Source of the DNA: a virus
Strand: one strand, 5' to 3'
DNA length: 64,000 bases
IMG/VR virus record: IMGVR_UViG_3300042301_005314
Location: 33,751-97,750 of that record
Part shown: piece by piece, positions 40,205 to 49,283 of the stretch
How positions within the stretch are numbered: position 1 is the first letter of the stretch
Layout: each line of letters starts with the position of its first letter
The notes under the pieces: generated by a model
The model's database searches: none
Told to the model about the DNA's origin: nothing
What the model saw: only the letters and a program-made list of their open reading frames with translations
Made by a program: the position numbers and the translations under genes

Positions 40205-40657
40205 TTAAGAAATTTCTTTAAATATAGAGTTTGTTATATTTTTATATTTTTCTTTTAATGCTTCTGGACATTTTCCTATTCTTACATGAATTATTCCATT
40301 ATGATACTCATTATTCAATAATACGGCATGTCTTAATTGCTCCAAAGTTTCCATATAAGCCATAGTCCATTTAGATTCACACAAGTGCAAAATAGTTCTT
40401 TTGAAATTTTCTGGTCCATGCAGGGCAAGTTCATTTTGTAAATCCTTAGATGAACCGTAATATTTTTTCCAATCCGATTCCTTTTTCACTTTTCTATTTC
40501 TAGTTTTTCCCTTTAATGGTTTAAGTGTTAAGTTGGACCAGAATTGCTTCTTCCCCAAATAGTATCTTTTCTCTCCGGGAAGTGCATTAGTTCGTTCGAT
40601 ACAATAAACAAAACCGAAATGTTCGTCTATATTTTCAGGTACGTTTTCCCAATCCAT
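40205..40657 (-). CDS. GIY-YIG-like nuclease
   Basis: 150 residues. GFVYCIERTN... then RYYLGKKQFW at about 15-41 is the divergent GIY-YIG beta hairpin typical of T4-like cyanophage proteins. Arg/Lys-rich loop (KTRNRKVKKESDWKKYYGSSKDL) and Glu in MAYMETLEQLRHAVL at about 109-123 complete the fold. Probably a free-standing nuclease. GTAAATA 6 nt before the ATG suggests late expression. Confidence 0.7.
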   Translation of the reverse strand: MDWENVPENIDEHFGFVYCIERTNALPGEKRYYLGKKQFWSNLTLKPLKGKTRNRKVKKESDWKKYYGSSKDLQNELALHGPENFKRTILHLCESKWTMAYMETLEQLRHAVLLNNEYHNGIIHVRIGKCPEALKEKYKNITNSIFKEIS

Positions 40658-40663
40658 AAAGGC

Positions 40664-40670
40664 TATTTAC
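40664..40670 (-). promoter_or_regulatory. Late-type box GTAAATA
   Basis: Minus strand, 6 nt before the ATG at 40657. Confidence 0.5.
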
Positions 40671-40687
40671 CCCTCATATAAGAGAAG

Positions 40688-41878
40688 TCAAAATTCGTCA
40701 ATTTCATCATATTCTGTTATTTCCAAAACATGGTATTCAGATTCGTCTATATTTGGAAAATCATCGAACTGTGAAGCAGTTGGATCTACAATAATGCCTT
40801 CAACTTCTAACCAAGTATGCCCATCGTCTTTATAAAATCCATGATGAATTTCTATATCCTCTACTCCATTTTCTTTTAATTGTTTTGCTAAAAAACTGCT
40901 CGCATCTTGGCAACCCATTTCACAACATGGCATTGTTCCCGGCTTTACATATTTTGAGATAACATTTTGTGCAGTATTTGATAAAGTTTCTAATGGATAA
41001 GAAAACCAAAAATTATTAATCACTCTGGTACTTTTCGGTTTGGATGCTTCGCTATAAATTTTCCGTTTTTTGCTTTTAATTTTACGTTTATTTTTGATTT
41101 TTCCTTTTCTTGAAATAGTTCCTAAAATTGCAGGAGTTCTGGCATCACTGGTGTCATAAGGTCCATCATTTCCCAAAACACTTGCATCTGTCATTTCTTC
41201 TATCTTTTCGCTATAATAATCATTTTCTGTTTCGTCATAATCATATATTTCTACAATAGAGTCATCAAAAATTACAAAATTATAAGAAACTTTTTCGTCT
41301 TTTGGTTTGTTTCGATCTAATTGAGTAATATACTTCAAGCCCTTTATTCCAGCATTCCAAAATAACTCAGACGCTTTTTTTGCACTACTATGATCATTTT
41401 GTACAAATTCGTATATATTCTTTCCAGTTGCTTTTTGAAATTCGATTAAATCGCTTTCATCAAAGGCAGTAATGGTTTTATCTGGAAAACCTTTTGAATC
41501 AACTACCTGTCCTTTAGTTCCATCACCATAAGTTTTCCATTTATATGATCTTATATGTTCTACTAGACGTTTTAACTTATCTTTTACATATGCCGACTGC
41601 TCTTCAAATGAGAGGTCATAGTTTAACAATTCATCTTCTTTTGCATCTATATCTACAGTGTAATTATAGATTTTTTCATGCCCTCGGAATTTGAAAGAAT
41701 TTGTATAGTGTTCTGCCACTTTTGGATTGTCAGTAAAGTATAATCCATAGCCATATCTTTGATTCCCTTCTCCAGTTCCAATATATTTTAAACTAAATTT
41801 ATCAGAAATGAAATTCGGACTAGAGTGAAAAACTCTTTCCAATAAGTTGTCAAAAAAGTTGTCAAAATTTTCTGTCAT
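40688..41878 (-). CDS. ADP-ribosyltransferase-like protein with capsid-targeting-like N terminus
   Basis: 396 residues. Residues 1-15 (MTENFDNFFDNLLER) carry the shared packaging-like motif with a Leu-x-Glu site. About 16-200 match the ART domain of phage polyvalent proteins: FHSSP with H18, IGTGEGNQRYGYGLYF at 33-48 and SYNFVIFDDSIVEIYD near the end. ARTs transfer ADP-ribose from NAD+ to host proteins. A basic linker (GKIKNKRKIKSKKRK) is followed by a C-terminal domain with ASSFLAKQLKENGVED and GHTWLEVEGIIVDPTASQ, which looks like a papain/transglutaminase-type fold. Late TAAATA box 7 nt upstream. Confidence 0.75.
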   Translation of the reverse strand: MTENFDNFFDNLLERVFHSSPNFISDKFSLKYIGTGEGNQRYGYGLYFTDNPKVAEHYTNSFKFRGHEKIYNYTVDIDAKEDELLNYDLSFEEQSAYVKDKLKRLVEHIRSYKWKTYGDGTKGQVVDSKGFPDKTITAFDESDLIEFQKATGKNIYEFVQNDHSSAKKASELFWNAGIKGLKYITQLDRNKPKDEKVSYNFVIFDDSIVEIYDYDETENDYYSEKIEEMTDASVLGNDGPYDTSDARTPAILGTISRKGKIKNKRKIKSKKRKIYSEASKPKSTRVINNFWFSYPLETLSNTAQNVISKYVKPGTMPCCEMGCQDASSFLAKQLKENGVEDIEIHHGFYKDDGHTWLEVEGIIVDPTASQFDDFPNIDESEYHVLEITEYDEIDEF

Positions 41879-41885
41879 TTTATAC

Positions 41886-41891
41886 TATTTA
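41886..41891 (-). promoter_or_regulatory. Late-type box TAAATA
   Basis: Minus strand, 7 nt before the ATG at 41878, next to the divergent early-type promoter. Confidence 0.5.
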
Positions 41892-41892
41892 C

Positions 41893-41921
41893 TTGAAAAT
41901 ATACTTTAAAGGATGTATCTT
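41893..41921 (+). promoter_or_regulatory. Promoter for 41928 gene and helicase operon
   Basis: TTGAAA, 17-bp spacer, TATCTT, then 3-6 nt to tandem ATGs at 41925 and 41928. Confidence 0.65.
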
Positions 41922-41927
41922 AAAATG

Positions 41928-42332
41928 ATGCAAAAAGATCCTAATGTTTTATTAGAAGAGTATTCCAAAGAAATAGAAATGGATACTTCTATTGATGTAA
42001 CAAATATTTTAGAAAAACAATTTTCCAGCCCGAATACAAAGCATAAATGGCTTTTTAGATTAACAAAGGCAAAAAGAGAATTGTTAAATTTAATAAATGA
42101 GAAAGATAATTTTTTAAATAACGTAATGAATAGAGATAATCCTTTGAAATTGTCAAAAGCTGTTATTTCTAATAAATTAGATAGTCATGAAGAATATAAA
42201 GCGTTACAAAGAAAGATAAAAGATCAAGAAATTTTAGTAGAATATTTAGACAGTAATGTGAATAAAGTGTTTAGTCAAATGAGTTTTGATTTTAAAAATC
42301 TTATTGAGTTAATGAAAATGGAACAATTATAA
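41928..42332 (+). CDS. Hypothetical helical protein, 134 aa
   Basis: I start at the ATG at 41928 (MQKDPNVLLE), just at the predicted transcript start; 41913 and 41925 are alternative in-frame ATGs. Mostly charged helix, unrecognised, immediately before uvsW with the stop adjacent to its GTG. Some T4-like genomes have small replication accessory proteins near here, but no motif supports a name. Confidence 0.55.
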   Translation: MQKDPNVLLEEYSKEIEMDTSIDVTNILEKQFSSPNTKHKWLFRLTKAKRELLNLINEKDNFLNNVMNRDNPLKLSKAVISNKLDSHEEYKALQRKIKDQEILVEYLDSNVNKVFSQMSFDFKNLIELMKMEQL

Positions 42333-43760
42333 GTGGTTGAGAAAATTAAAATAGATTTTCAGAAAAAAGGAGGAGTTTTAACATGCTCCAAAGATATTCT
42401 GAAATTAGTAAGAGAAAAGTTTTCTGTAAAGAATCCTAGTTTTCATAGTCGTCGTTTTGCACCTCGTTTGTATGCAATAACACCGTCAGGAGCATTTCAA
42501 GTAGGATTATGGAATGAGATTGAAAACTATATTCGTAGTTTAAATATACCAATTAGCATAGAGTTAACAGATGAATTTAAAAAACAATTTCTTCCAAAAA
42601 CAGGAATAGAAGAAATATCTAAAATCGACTCTTTCAACTATTATGATTATCAGGAAGATGCTATAAAACAATTTGTAGAAAATGGAAGAGGAATTTCTCT
42701 GATTGCCACAGGTGGCGGAAAGGCTCTGTGTATAGCAGGATTAACTAAAACATTTTTAGATCATTATCCGAACTATAAAATATTAATAATAGTTCCCAAT
42801 GTTAGTTTGCTTAATCAGTTATATTATTCATTTATTGATGAATTTAGTATTAATGATGTTACTCGCTGGGGAGACGGCAAAACTCCTGATTTATCCCAAA
42901 ACATAATTATAGCTAATAATCAAATATTAATCGCAGATATAGATTATACATTATCGGTTGTAAAGGATTTTGATGTAATTATTGTTGATGAAGTTCATAC
43001 AATTAATGAAAAGAAAAATAAAATTAGTAAAGTAATTCATAATATTAAAACACCGTTTAAATTTGGATTAACTGGAACATTGCCGGATTCTATGATGGGT
43101 GCATGGAATGTTATTGGAAAAATAGGTCCGATAGTTTATGAAAAAAATTCATTTGAGCTTCGCAAGCAACAAACTATAACAGATGTTGAAATCAAAGTAG
43201 TAGTTTGTCAACACATTAAAAAACCAGTTCCTACCACAGTTTTTACGGAACCAACTGATGCATACATGTTTGAATATGATTATGTAATGAATTATGCACC
43301 TCGCAACAATGTTATTGCAAAAATTGCTAAAAAGTTAAATGGAAACACTCTTATTGTTGTAGATAGACTTCAATACATTAGTTCAATACATGATTGTTTG
43401 AAAAATTGTGGAAAAAAGATTTACATTATTACAGGAAATACTCCAACGGACGAAAGAACCGTTATTCAGAATACAATGGATGCAGAAGACAACATAATTT
43501 GTATTGCAATGAGTAAATGCTTTTCCACTGGTATTTCTATTAAGAATTTACATTATGCTATTTTTGCATATATGGGAAAAGGAGGAGTAAAAACCGTTCA
43601 AACAATTGGTAGAACTGTTCGAAAACATTCATCCAAAGAAAAAGCTGTTATTTTTGATATTTCAGATGACTTAAATTATTCAGTTCGTCATTTAAAAGAA
43701 CGTTTGAAAATTTATAAAGATCAAAAGATAACATACACTCTTACAAAAATAAAAATTTAA
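42333..43760 (+). CDS. uvsW: UvsW-like SF2 DNA helicase
   Basis: 475 residues; T4 UvsW is about 500. GTG start. The N-terminal small domain precedes YYDYQEDAI (Q motif), then ATGGGKALCIAG at about 124-135 in place of Walker A (the usual Ser/Thr after Lys is Ala), VIIVDEVHTI (DExH) at about 216-225, FGLTGTLPD at about 244-252 and QTIGRTVRKHSSKEK (motif VI) at about 426-440. UvsW unwinds R-loops and branched DNA and drives late-stage recombination-dependent replication. Operon with gp55 and gp47. Confidence 0.88.
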   Translation: MVEKIKIDFQKKGGVLTCSKDILKLVREKFSVKNPSFHSRRFAPRLYAITPSGAFQVGLWNEIENYIRSLNIPISIELTDEFKKQFLPKTGIEEISKIDSFNYYDYQEDAIKQFVENGRGISLIATGGGKALCIAGLTKTFLDHYPNYKILIIVPNVSLLNQLYYSFIDEFSINDVTRWGDGKTPDLSQNIIIANNQILIADIDYTLSVVKDFDVIIVDEVHTINEKKNKISKVIHNIKTPFKFGLTGTLPDSMMGAWNVIGKIGPIVYEKNSFELRKQQTITDVEIKVVVCQHIKKPVPTTVFTEPTDAYMFEYDYVMNYAPRNNVIAKIAKKLNGNTLIVVDRLQYISSIHDCLKNCGKKIYIITGNTPTDERTVIQNTMDAEDNIICIAMSKCFSTGISIKNLHYAIFAYMGKGGVKTVQTIGRTVRKHSSKEKAVIFDISDDLNYSVRHLKERLKIYKDQKITYTLTKIKI

Positions 43761-43761
43761 T

Positions 43762-44499
43762 ATGTGGAACTCACCAGAAACCTTTGATGAAGATTTAGAT
43801 GAAATTGAAGAACCTGAAATTGTTCTTGAAAAACCTCGTAAAAGAACTCGCCGCACAAAAGACGAGAGTAGAGAAACGGTTGAATATGTTACAAAGGATG
43901 AAATGTGGAATGAATTATATAATTACTATAAATCTTTAGGTGATGATTATGATTGGGAAACTCAAAAGCCTCATCGAAAAGATACCTTTCCGCCTATTTC
44001 AAAACGATTAACTGTTATTATCAACGATATTAGTACCAAAATGGGATATCGGGCAAATTTCTGTAATTATTCATGGATTGACGAAATGATGGGAGATGCA
44101 CGATTAAAAATGGTTAAAGCAATTCGAGATTGTTCATTTAAGTGCTATACAATTGCGGAAATTATTGACACAGTAATTGATAGTGACAATCAGACAATTA
44201 TATATTATATTGATAAAAAAGGGAAAACTCAAGACAAAGCTCAAGAAGAATCTGATGAGTTTTTCACAGAAAATAATAAGAACTTTATCAAATTCAAAGC
44301 AAATCCATTTGGATATTTTTCAAGAATAACTAGCCATTCATTTTTAAATAGAATGAAAAAAGAAAATTCTTTAGAAGAAACCAAGAGAGCATTTCAGACT
44401 AAAACATGGGATGAATTATATGCAAATGAGAATTTTAGAAATGTTCGCAGACCGAAATATATTGATTCGGACGAAAATGATGGTATGTTTGAAGAATGA
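43762..44499 (+). CDS. 55: Late sigma factor, gp55-like
   Basis: 245 residues, somewhat longer than T4 gp55 because of an acidic and basic N-terminal tail (EEPEIVLEKPRKRTRRTK). Sigma region 2-like segments are WNELYNYYKSLGDD, YSWIDEMMGDARLKMVKAIR and NPFGYFSRITSHSFLNRMKKE, the last closely resembling the T4-family NPFAYF region. gp55 directs host RNA polymerase to TATAAATA late promoters, boxes that occur in this window. Starts 1 nt after uvsW and overlaps gp47. Confidence 0.87.
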   Translation: MWNSPETFDEDLDEIEEPEIVLEKPRKRTRRTKDESRETVEYVTKDEMWNELYNYYKSLGDDYDWETQKPHRKDTFPPISKRLTVIINDISTKMGYRANFCNYSWIDEMMGDARLKMVKAIRDCSFKCYTIAEIIDTVIDSDNQTIIYYIDKKGKTQDKAQEESDEFFTENNKNFIKFKANPFGYFSRITSHSFLNRMKKENSLEETKRAFQTKTWDELYANENFRNVRRPKYIDSDENDGMFEE

Positions 44500-45488
44500 A
44501 AAATTCCAAAATTTTAGTTATCGGGGATTTACATATAGGAAACAATCGAAACAATCCTGATTTTTTTAAAATTGTGTTGGAATACGGAGATTGGATAAAT
44601 CAGATTTGTAAATCAAAGAATATACAGAATATAGTTCAATTAGGTGATGTTTTTCATTTCCGAGAAATGGTACATAATCCATCAATTAATTGTGCTCATC
44701 AATTTTTCGAAAAACTTCAAAATTATAATATACATATAATTACTGGAAATCATGATTCTTTTTACAATGATAGTAGCGAGGTACATTCACTGAAATTATT
44801 GAGTAATTGGCCAAATATAACAGTTCACGAAAAAGTAACAGTTTTAGATAACATTTGTTTTTGTGGATGGGGAGCTAAAATAGACCATATACCATATTCT
44901 GATATATTATTTGGTCATTTTGATATAAAAGGATTTCAAGTTAGTTCTGCCAAAGTATCGGAGCATGGGTTTTCTGCATCAGACCTTATGCAAAAGTGTA
45001 AAATATTAATGAGCGGTCATTATCATAAACCTCAAATCAGATTTTATGATAAAAAACCATTAATCTATTCAGGTAGTGCATTCCAATTAAATTGGGGAGA
45101 ATCTGGAGAGAAAAAATATGTGTATATTCTGGACTCAGAAACTCTTCAGTATGAAATGATCGAAAATGAAATTAGTCCTCGGTTCGAATATATTCGAAAT
45201 GAAAAAGATTATGAAAAGGCAAATAATAATTTTGTTTCTGTTGAAATTAGTGATCCCGCTGAATTTAATAAAATAGTAACAAAGTTGAAAAAATTAAATG
45301 CAAAAGATGTACGAACCACTATAAAACCAGTTAAACAAATTTCTGATAGTGTTGCAATGACAGAGTTTAAAGGAGTTAACTTTGATGATGCCGCAGATGA
45401 ATATACTAGTTTATTAGAAGTTAGTTTGGATGAAAAGGAATATCTAGCAAACCGTTTTAAACAATTGTATAAAACTTGTACTAGATAA
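44496..45488 (+). CDS. 47: Recombination nuclease subunit gp47 (Mre11/SbcD-like)
   Basis: 330 residues. Metal-binding motifs: VIGDLHIGNN at about 5-14, QLGDVFHFRE at about 47-56, ITGNHDSF at about 81-88, LFGHFD at about 148-153 and MSGHYHKPQI at about 172-181. With gp46 it resects DNA ends to initiate recombination-dependent replication. In most T4-like genomes gp47 and gp46 are close together; here gp46 lies about 11.7 kb downstream. Confidence 0.92.
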   Translation: MKNSKILVIGDLHIGNNRNNPDFFKIVLEYGDWINQICKSKNIQNIVQLGDVFHFREMVHNPSINCAHQFFEKLQNYNIHIITGNHDSFYNDSSEVHSLKLLSNWPNITVHEKVTVLDNICFCGWGAKIDHIPYSDILFGHFDIKGFQVSSAKVSEHGFSASDLMQKCKILMSGHYHKPQIRFYDKKPLIYSGSAFQLNWGESGEKKYVYILDSETLQYEMIENEISPRFEYIRNEKDYEKANNNFVSVEISDPAEFNKIVTKLKKLNAKDVRTTIKPVKQISDSVAMTEFKGVNFDDAADEYTSLLEVSLDEKEYLANRFKQLYKTCTR

Positions 45489-45517
45489 TTGAAAAAAGAT
45501 TAAAACAAATATAAATT
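45489..45517 (+). promoter_or_regulatory. Promoter for 45524 glycosyltransferase
   Basis: TTGAAA, 17-bp spacer, TAAATT (inside TATAAAT), then 6 nt to the ATG. Confidence 0.65.
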
Positions 45518-45523
45518 AAACAA

Positions 45524-46372
45524 ATGTCAAATTTAAATCGTTATAAAGAGAAAACCGCAGTTGCATTAATTTCTTGCAATCGAGAAGATTTTCTACATAA
45601 AGCATATGATTCCATAGATCATGATTCCGTAGAAAAAGTGTATATAATAAATGCAGGAAGTCAGTTTAAGAAAAATCCTGAAAATGCAAAAATTATACAA
45701 TGTGCCCGCAATCCAACTGTTGTAGGAATTGCCAAGAATATTGCATTAAAAGAAATGAGAAATGCAGGATATGATTTCTTATTCTTAATGGAAGATGATG
45801 TATTTATAAAAGATAACAACGTGTTTCAGAAATACATTGATACTGCTATGGATTCGGGCTTGTGGGCAGGGCAATTGTCTTATGGTACTCACGGTGGGGT
45901 TGGTGGTGGAAACGTTGCAGATGACGGCACACCGCTCAAAAGATTAACGGTACAGTATACCCAGCACAAAGTTGACTTGTATAAACATAGTCTTCATGCA
46001 TTTGTCTTGTATCATTCTAATACTCTTCCTCATATTGGATATATGGGAGAAAATTATTGCAATGCCGCAGAACATTTGGATCACTATTATACATCATACT
46101 TAAAGAAATTAGGAGCCAATTATTGGTATTTTCCAGATATAGAAGATTCATTTGAATATCTAGAAGATATTGACAGTAATCATACAAACAGTGTTATTCG
46201 CAATAGTACAGATTTTCGCAAGAATTTTTCAGAGAGTTGGGGAATCTTTAAATCTAAATTTTCTGCATTTCCTCATGAGATAAGTGATTCAACAATTGAA
46301 GAAGTTCAGGAAAGATTAGATTTCTTGGAAAAGAATTATTCACAAAAGCAATTTTTACAACAAAATTCTTGA
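45524..46372 (+). CDS. GT-A glycosyltransferase (GT2-like)
   Basis: 282 residues. AVALISCNREDFL at about 11-23 is the nucleotide-sugar-binding strand; NPTVVGIAKNIALKE and FLFLMEDDVFIKD at about 84-96 (acidic DxD-type motif) are typical GT2. A later AAEHLDHYYTSYLKK has acceptor-site character. Paralogous to the gene at 47676, with which it shares the EDD motif and the WYFPDI segment. First gene of the glycan island. Confidence 0.8.
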   Translation: MSNLNRYKEKTAVALISCNREDFLHKAYDSIDHDSVEKVYIINAGSQFKKNPENAKIIQCARNPTVVGIAKNIALKEMRNAGYDFLFLMEDDVFIKDNNVFQKYIDTAMDSGLWAGQLSYGTHGGVGGGNVADDGTPLKRLTVQYTQHKVDLYKHSLHAFVLYHSNTLPHIGYMGENYCNAAEHLDHYYTSYLKKLGANYWYFPDIEDSFEYLEDIDSNHTNSVIRNSTDFRKNFSESWGIFKSKFSAFPHEISDSTIEEVQERLDFLEKNYSQKQFLQQNS

Positions 46373-46396
46373 CGAGAACTTTTTCCTCTCTATAAA
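46369..46396 (+). promoter_or_regulatory. Promoter for 46403 AAA gene
   Basis: TTGACG, 16-bp spacer, TATAAA, then 6 nt to the ATG. Confidence 0.65.
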
Positions 46397-46402
46397 TGAG
46401 GT

Positions 46403-47602
46403 ATGAACATTCATCAAAAACTAAAAGACCTTGGAATTGAACATGAGGACGAATTTCTCAATCATGAGCAATTCAGTAAAGTCACTTTAACAAGAGACGT
46501 AGGAGTACAAGGTCAATTTATATATTTTATTAAATATAATAGAATTCCGTCCAGTTTGGAGTTTTCTATAAAACTAAAGGATTTTGATGAATTTATTAGG
46601 TATGTTGCAAGTTTGCGATTTAAAGTAATATTCACTAATACTACTATTGACCGATATTGGCGCAGTACAGTTTATCTGAGTGATTATTCGATTGGTATGG
46701 GTCATATAATGATTGAAGTGGAATATAATCTTGGTCGTAAAAATAACAGAGATAATCAGGATATATTGGATAAGGTTTTGCAAAAAACTGAAGATGAAGA
46801 GGAGGAAGAAGATGATGCTACTTGCAGTGTAACAATATATCATTCGGCATATAATCCTAAAATTTACGAAATTTTTGATAAATTTGCGATTTCTCCAAAA
46901 ACTGAACAAGAAGGTAAAGTTCTTCTTTTCGAAAAGGATAGTTATGGTGAAATTGTATTGACCCCTCATAAAATCAAAAATTATGATTTGGATATTAGCA
47001 AAAATTATAACGATGATTTTAGCCAAGTTCATGATAAAGTGTCAGAGTGGGTAAATGACTTTAAGACTAAGAACAATAAATTGGTGCTGTTTCATGGTGT
47101 TCCCGGTTCCGGAAAAACTAATTATATTAAATATCTTTTGAGCCTTCCTTCTGATGTAAAAAAGATTTATATTCCTCCATATTTTATTCAAAGCATGGCA
47201 GATCCTGCATTCTTGCCAATTATCAAACGTGAAAAGAAAAGCGTTCTTATTATTGAAGATGCAGAAAAAATTCTCTTGAAAAGAGAAGATTCCTCAGATA
47301 ATAGTATTATTTCAATTTTACTTAATCTTTGTGATGGTATTATGGCAGACATTCTAGACTTCAAGATTATTGCAACTTTTAACACTGACGAAGAATTGAT
47401 TGATGATGCACTAAAGCGTAAGGGAAGAATGTTTTTGAAATATAAGTTTGATGCACTTTCAGAGCAAAAAACAAAAAATCTTTATGGAGAAGTTCATGGA
47501 ACTGAGCCACCAAAGAAAAACATGACACTTGCTGAAATTTATAACAGCGAAAACAATTTCGGGAAAAAGGAAGAACCAAGAAAAGTCGGTTTCGGAATTT
47601 AA
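46403..47602 (+). CDS. AAA+ ATPase, 399 aa
   Basis: N-terminal 220 residues are an unrecognised substrate-binding region with an acidic tract (EDEEEEEDDATC) near 130-141. The AAA module follows: Walker A HGVPGSGKTNYI at about 231-242, Walker B VLIIEDAEKIL at about 283-293, sensor 1 KIIATFNTDEELID at about 326-339 and the arginine-finger-like KRKGRMFLKYKF. It resembles BCS1-type and phage AAA proteins; probable remodelling of a phage or host complex. Own promoter and terminator. Confidence 0.82.
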   Translation: MNIHQKLKDLGIEHEDEFLNHEQFSKVTLTRDVGVQGQFIYFIKYNRIPSSLEFSIKLKDFDEFIRYVASLRFKVIFTNTTIDRYWRSTVYLSDYSIGMGHIMIEVEYNLGRKNNRDNQDILDKVLQKTEDEEEEEDDATCSVTIYHSAYNPKIYEIFDKFAISPKTEQEGKVLLFEKDSYGEIVLTPHKIKNYDLDISKNYNDDFSQVHDKVSEWVNDFKTKNNKLVLFHGVPGSGKTNYIKYLLSLPSDVKKIYIPPYFIQSMADPAFLPIIKREKKSVLIIEDAEKILLKREDSSDNSIISILLNLCDGIMADILDFKIIATFNTDEELIDDALKRKGRMFLKYKFDALSEQKTKNLYGEVHGTEPPKKNMTLAEIYNSENNFGKKEEPRKVGFGI

Positions 47603-47615
47603 GAAAAAACAATAT

Positions 47616-47657
47616 AAAAAGGCCAAATCCAGTATTTTTCTGGATTTGGCCTTTTTT
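47616..47657 (+). terminator. Strong terminator after AAA gene
   Basis: 17-bp stem (AAAAAGGCCAAATCCAG with its complement, 7-nt loop) followed by TTTTTT. Confidence 0.9.
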
Positions 47658-47662
47658 GTTGG

Positions 47663-47669
47663 TTAAATA
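47663..47669 (+). promoter_or_regulatory. Late-type box TTAAATA
   Basis: 6 nt before the ATG at 47676, directly behind the terminator; no good -35 box. Confidence 0.5.
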
Positions 47670-47675
47670 AATGCT

Positions 47676-48443
47676 ATGAGTAAACGAGGTTTAGCTATTA
47701 TTACTTTTAATTCGGAAGATTATTTTAATGATTTATACAAAACAGTTCCATTTGAAAAATTAGATGAAATTGTTGTGGTCAATGGAGGAGAAAAATATAA
47801 AAACAAATATGATAAAGTTCATTGGATTCAGCACGAAGAAGTAAAATACCCTTCGGTTGCAAGAAACGATGGTTTGAAATATCTTTTCGATAAAGGAGTT
47901 GATCATTTTTTTGTATGTGAGGATGACATGCTTATTAAGGATTCGAATATTTTCGAGAAATATGAGAATGCTAGTAAAATTTCAAATCTTCAATATTTCA
48001 TCTATGCATCAATTAGTTGGGGAAGTGGGCCGAAACATAATCGAACACCTACTATGAAAATAGGATATTCTCCAACTGATGAAATATATCTTTTTTCTAA
48101 TATGTGTAATGAATTCACTTACTCTTCTAAAAAATTAATAGAAGACGTTGGTTTGTATGATGAACGGTTAAAAAATTTATTTGATGTTGATTATGCATAT
48201 CGGGTTTCACAATCAAAATATGGGATTCCTTTTTGGTATTTTCCTGATATTGCTAATTCAGACGATTTAGTTGATAATAATCCTGATGCAAAATCGCGTT
48301 TAGATCATGATGGACAAAGAACATCTAGGCTTGCACCAGAATATGCTATTTTTCAAGAAAAACATCATTTACAAATTCAAAATATTTTCCGAGAAACTGA
48401 GGAAAAAGTTGTCGAAAAATTAAAAAATATAAAGCCTATATGA
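47676..48443 (+). CDS. GT-A glycosyltransferase (GT2-like)
   Basis: 255 residues. GLAIITFNSEDYF at about 5-17, VARNDGLKYLFDKG, then FVCEDDMLIKD at about 89-99 (DxD-type). FWYFPDI at about 188-194 is shared with the GT at 45524. Transfers a sugar from a nucleotide donor. It overlaps the next gene by 4 nt. Confidence 0.8.
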   Translation: MSKRGLAIITFNSEDYFNDLYKTVPFEKLDEIVVVNGGEKYKNKYDKVHWIQHEEVKYPSVARNDGLKYLFDKGVDHFFVCEDDMLIKDSNIFEKYENASKISNLQYFIYASISWGSGPKHNRTPTMKIGYSPTDEIYLFSNMCNEFTYSSKKLIEDVGLYDERLKNLFDVDYAYRVSQSKYGIPFWYFPDIANSDDLVDNNPDAKSRLDHDGQRTSRLAPEYAIFQEKHHLQIQNIFRETEEKVVEKLKNIKPI

Positions 48444-49282
48444 AAATAAAAATCATTACAAATACATTTAATGATTATCATCGTCAAAAAGTAGCAGTAG
48501 ATTCTTGGTTGCATCTTAAAAATTTGTATCCAGAAATGGAAGTAATAAATTTGCAATTTTTTGATGAGCAAGAACAATTCTCGAATTTTTATCCTGACTT
48601 AACCACTAAGTTTCTTTTAAGGCAATCTAGTCAATCATATTTAGGTAGTTCAGAAAAGAAATTACCTTTGGTACGAGATTTATTCAATGCAGGAGTGAAC
48701 GAAGATTGTGAATATTTCATCACTACTAATTCTGATGTAATTATTATGCCTAGTCTTATTGAATATATTCAAAATAAAAAACCTGATGCCATGGCATGTT
48801 CTCGTCTTGATATAGAGGAGATAAGTTCATTTCAAAGTATAGTTGATCAAAAAGTTGTTCCTGTTCGTTGGGAACCTGCGGGATTTGACACATTTGTTTT
48901 TAAAAAAGAATGGGCAGTAAAGAACAAACATCTTTTTCAAAATCCATATTTTCTAGGAAAGCCAAAATATGATGTTGTTTGGGCAGGTTATATGAAAATT
49001 TTTGGTGACAATACTCCTCTTGGTAACGATTATCCTCCATACTGTTTTCATATTCATCATGGAAACAGTGCATGTTATCTAGAATGTATTGAAAAAGATT
49101 GGAACCATGCTATATTAAGAGATGAACACTTGGATTGTTTGATGCATAATATAATGGTTTTACATTTGAAAACTAATCTTTTAAAGAGAACTCCATGGGG
49201 AGCATTCTTAAATATCCAAAATGAAGAAAAACAAGTTGAAAAAGACTTTTTTGATATATTGAACATACACAACATTGATTAA
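48440..49282 (+). CDS. GT-A-like glycosyltransferase, 280 aa
   Basis: 280 residues. IKIITNTFNDYHR at about 2-14 and FITTNSDVIIMPSLIEYI at about 94-111 (a Ser-Asp-Val in the DxD position) suggest a GT-A fold. CFHIHHGNSACYLECIEKDW near 201-220 is Cys/His-rich and unusual. Overlaps the next frame by 8 nt before its preferred start. Specificity unknown. Confidence 0.65.
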   Translation: MKIKIITNTFNDYHRQKVAVDSWLHLKNLYPEMEVINLQFFDEQEQFSNFYPDLTTKFLLRQSSQSYLGSSEKKLPLVRDLFNAGVNEDCEYFITTNSDVIIMPSLIEYIQNKKPDAMACSRLDIEEISSFQSIVDQKVVPVRWEPAGFDTFVFKKEWAVKNKHLFQNPYFLGKPKYDVVWAGYMKIFGDNTPLGNDYPPYCFHIHHGNSACYLECIEKDWNHAILRDEHLDCLMHNIMVLHLKTNLLKRTPWGAFLNIQNEEKQVEKDFFDILNIHNID

Positions 49283-49283
49283 A

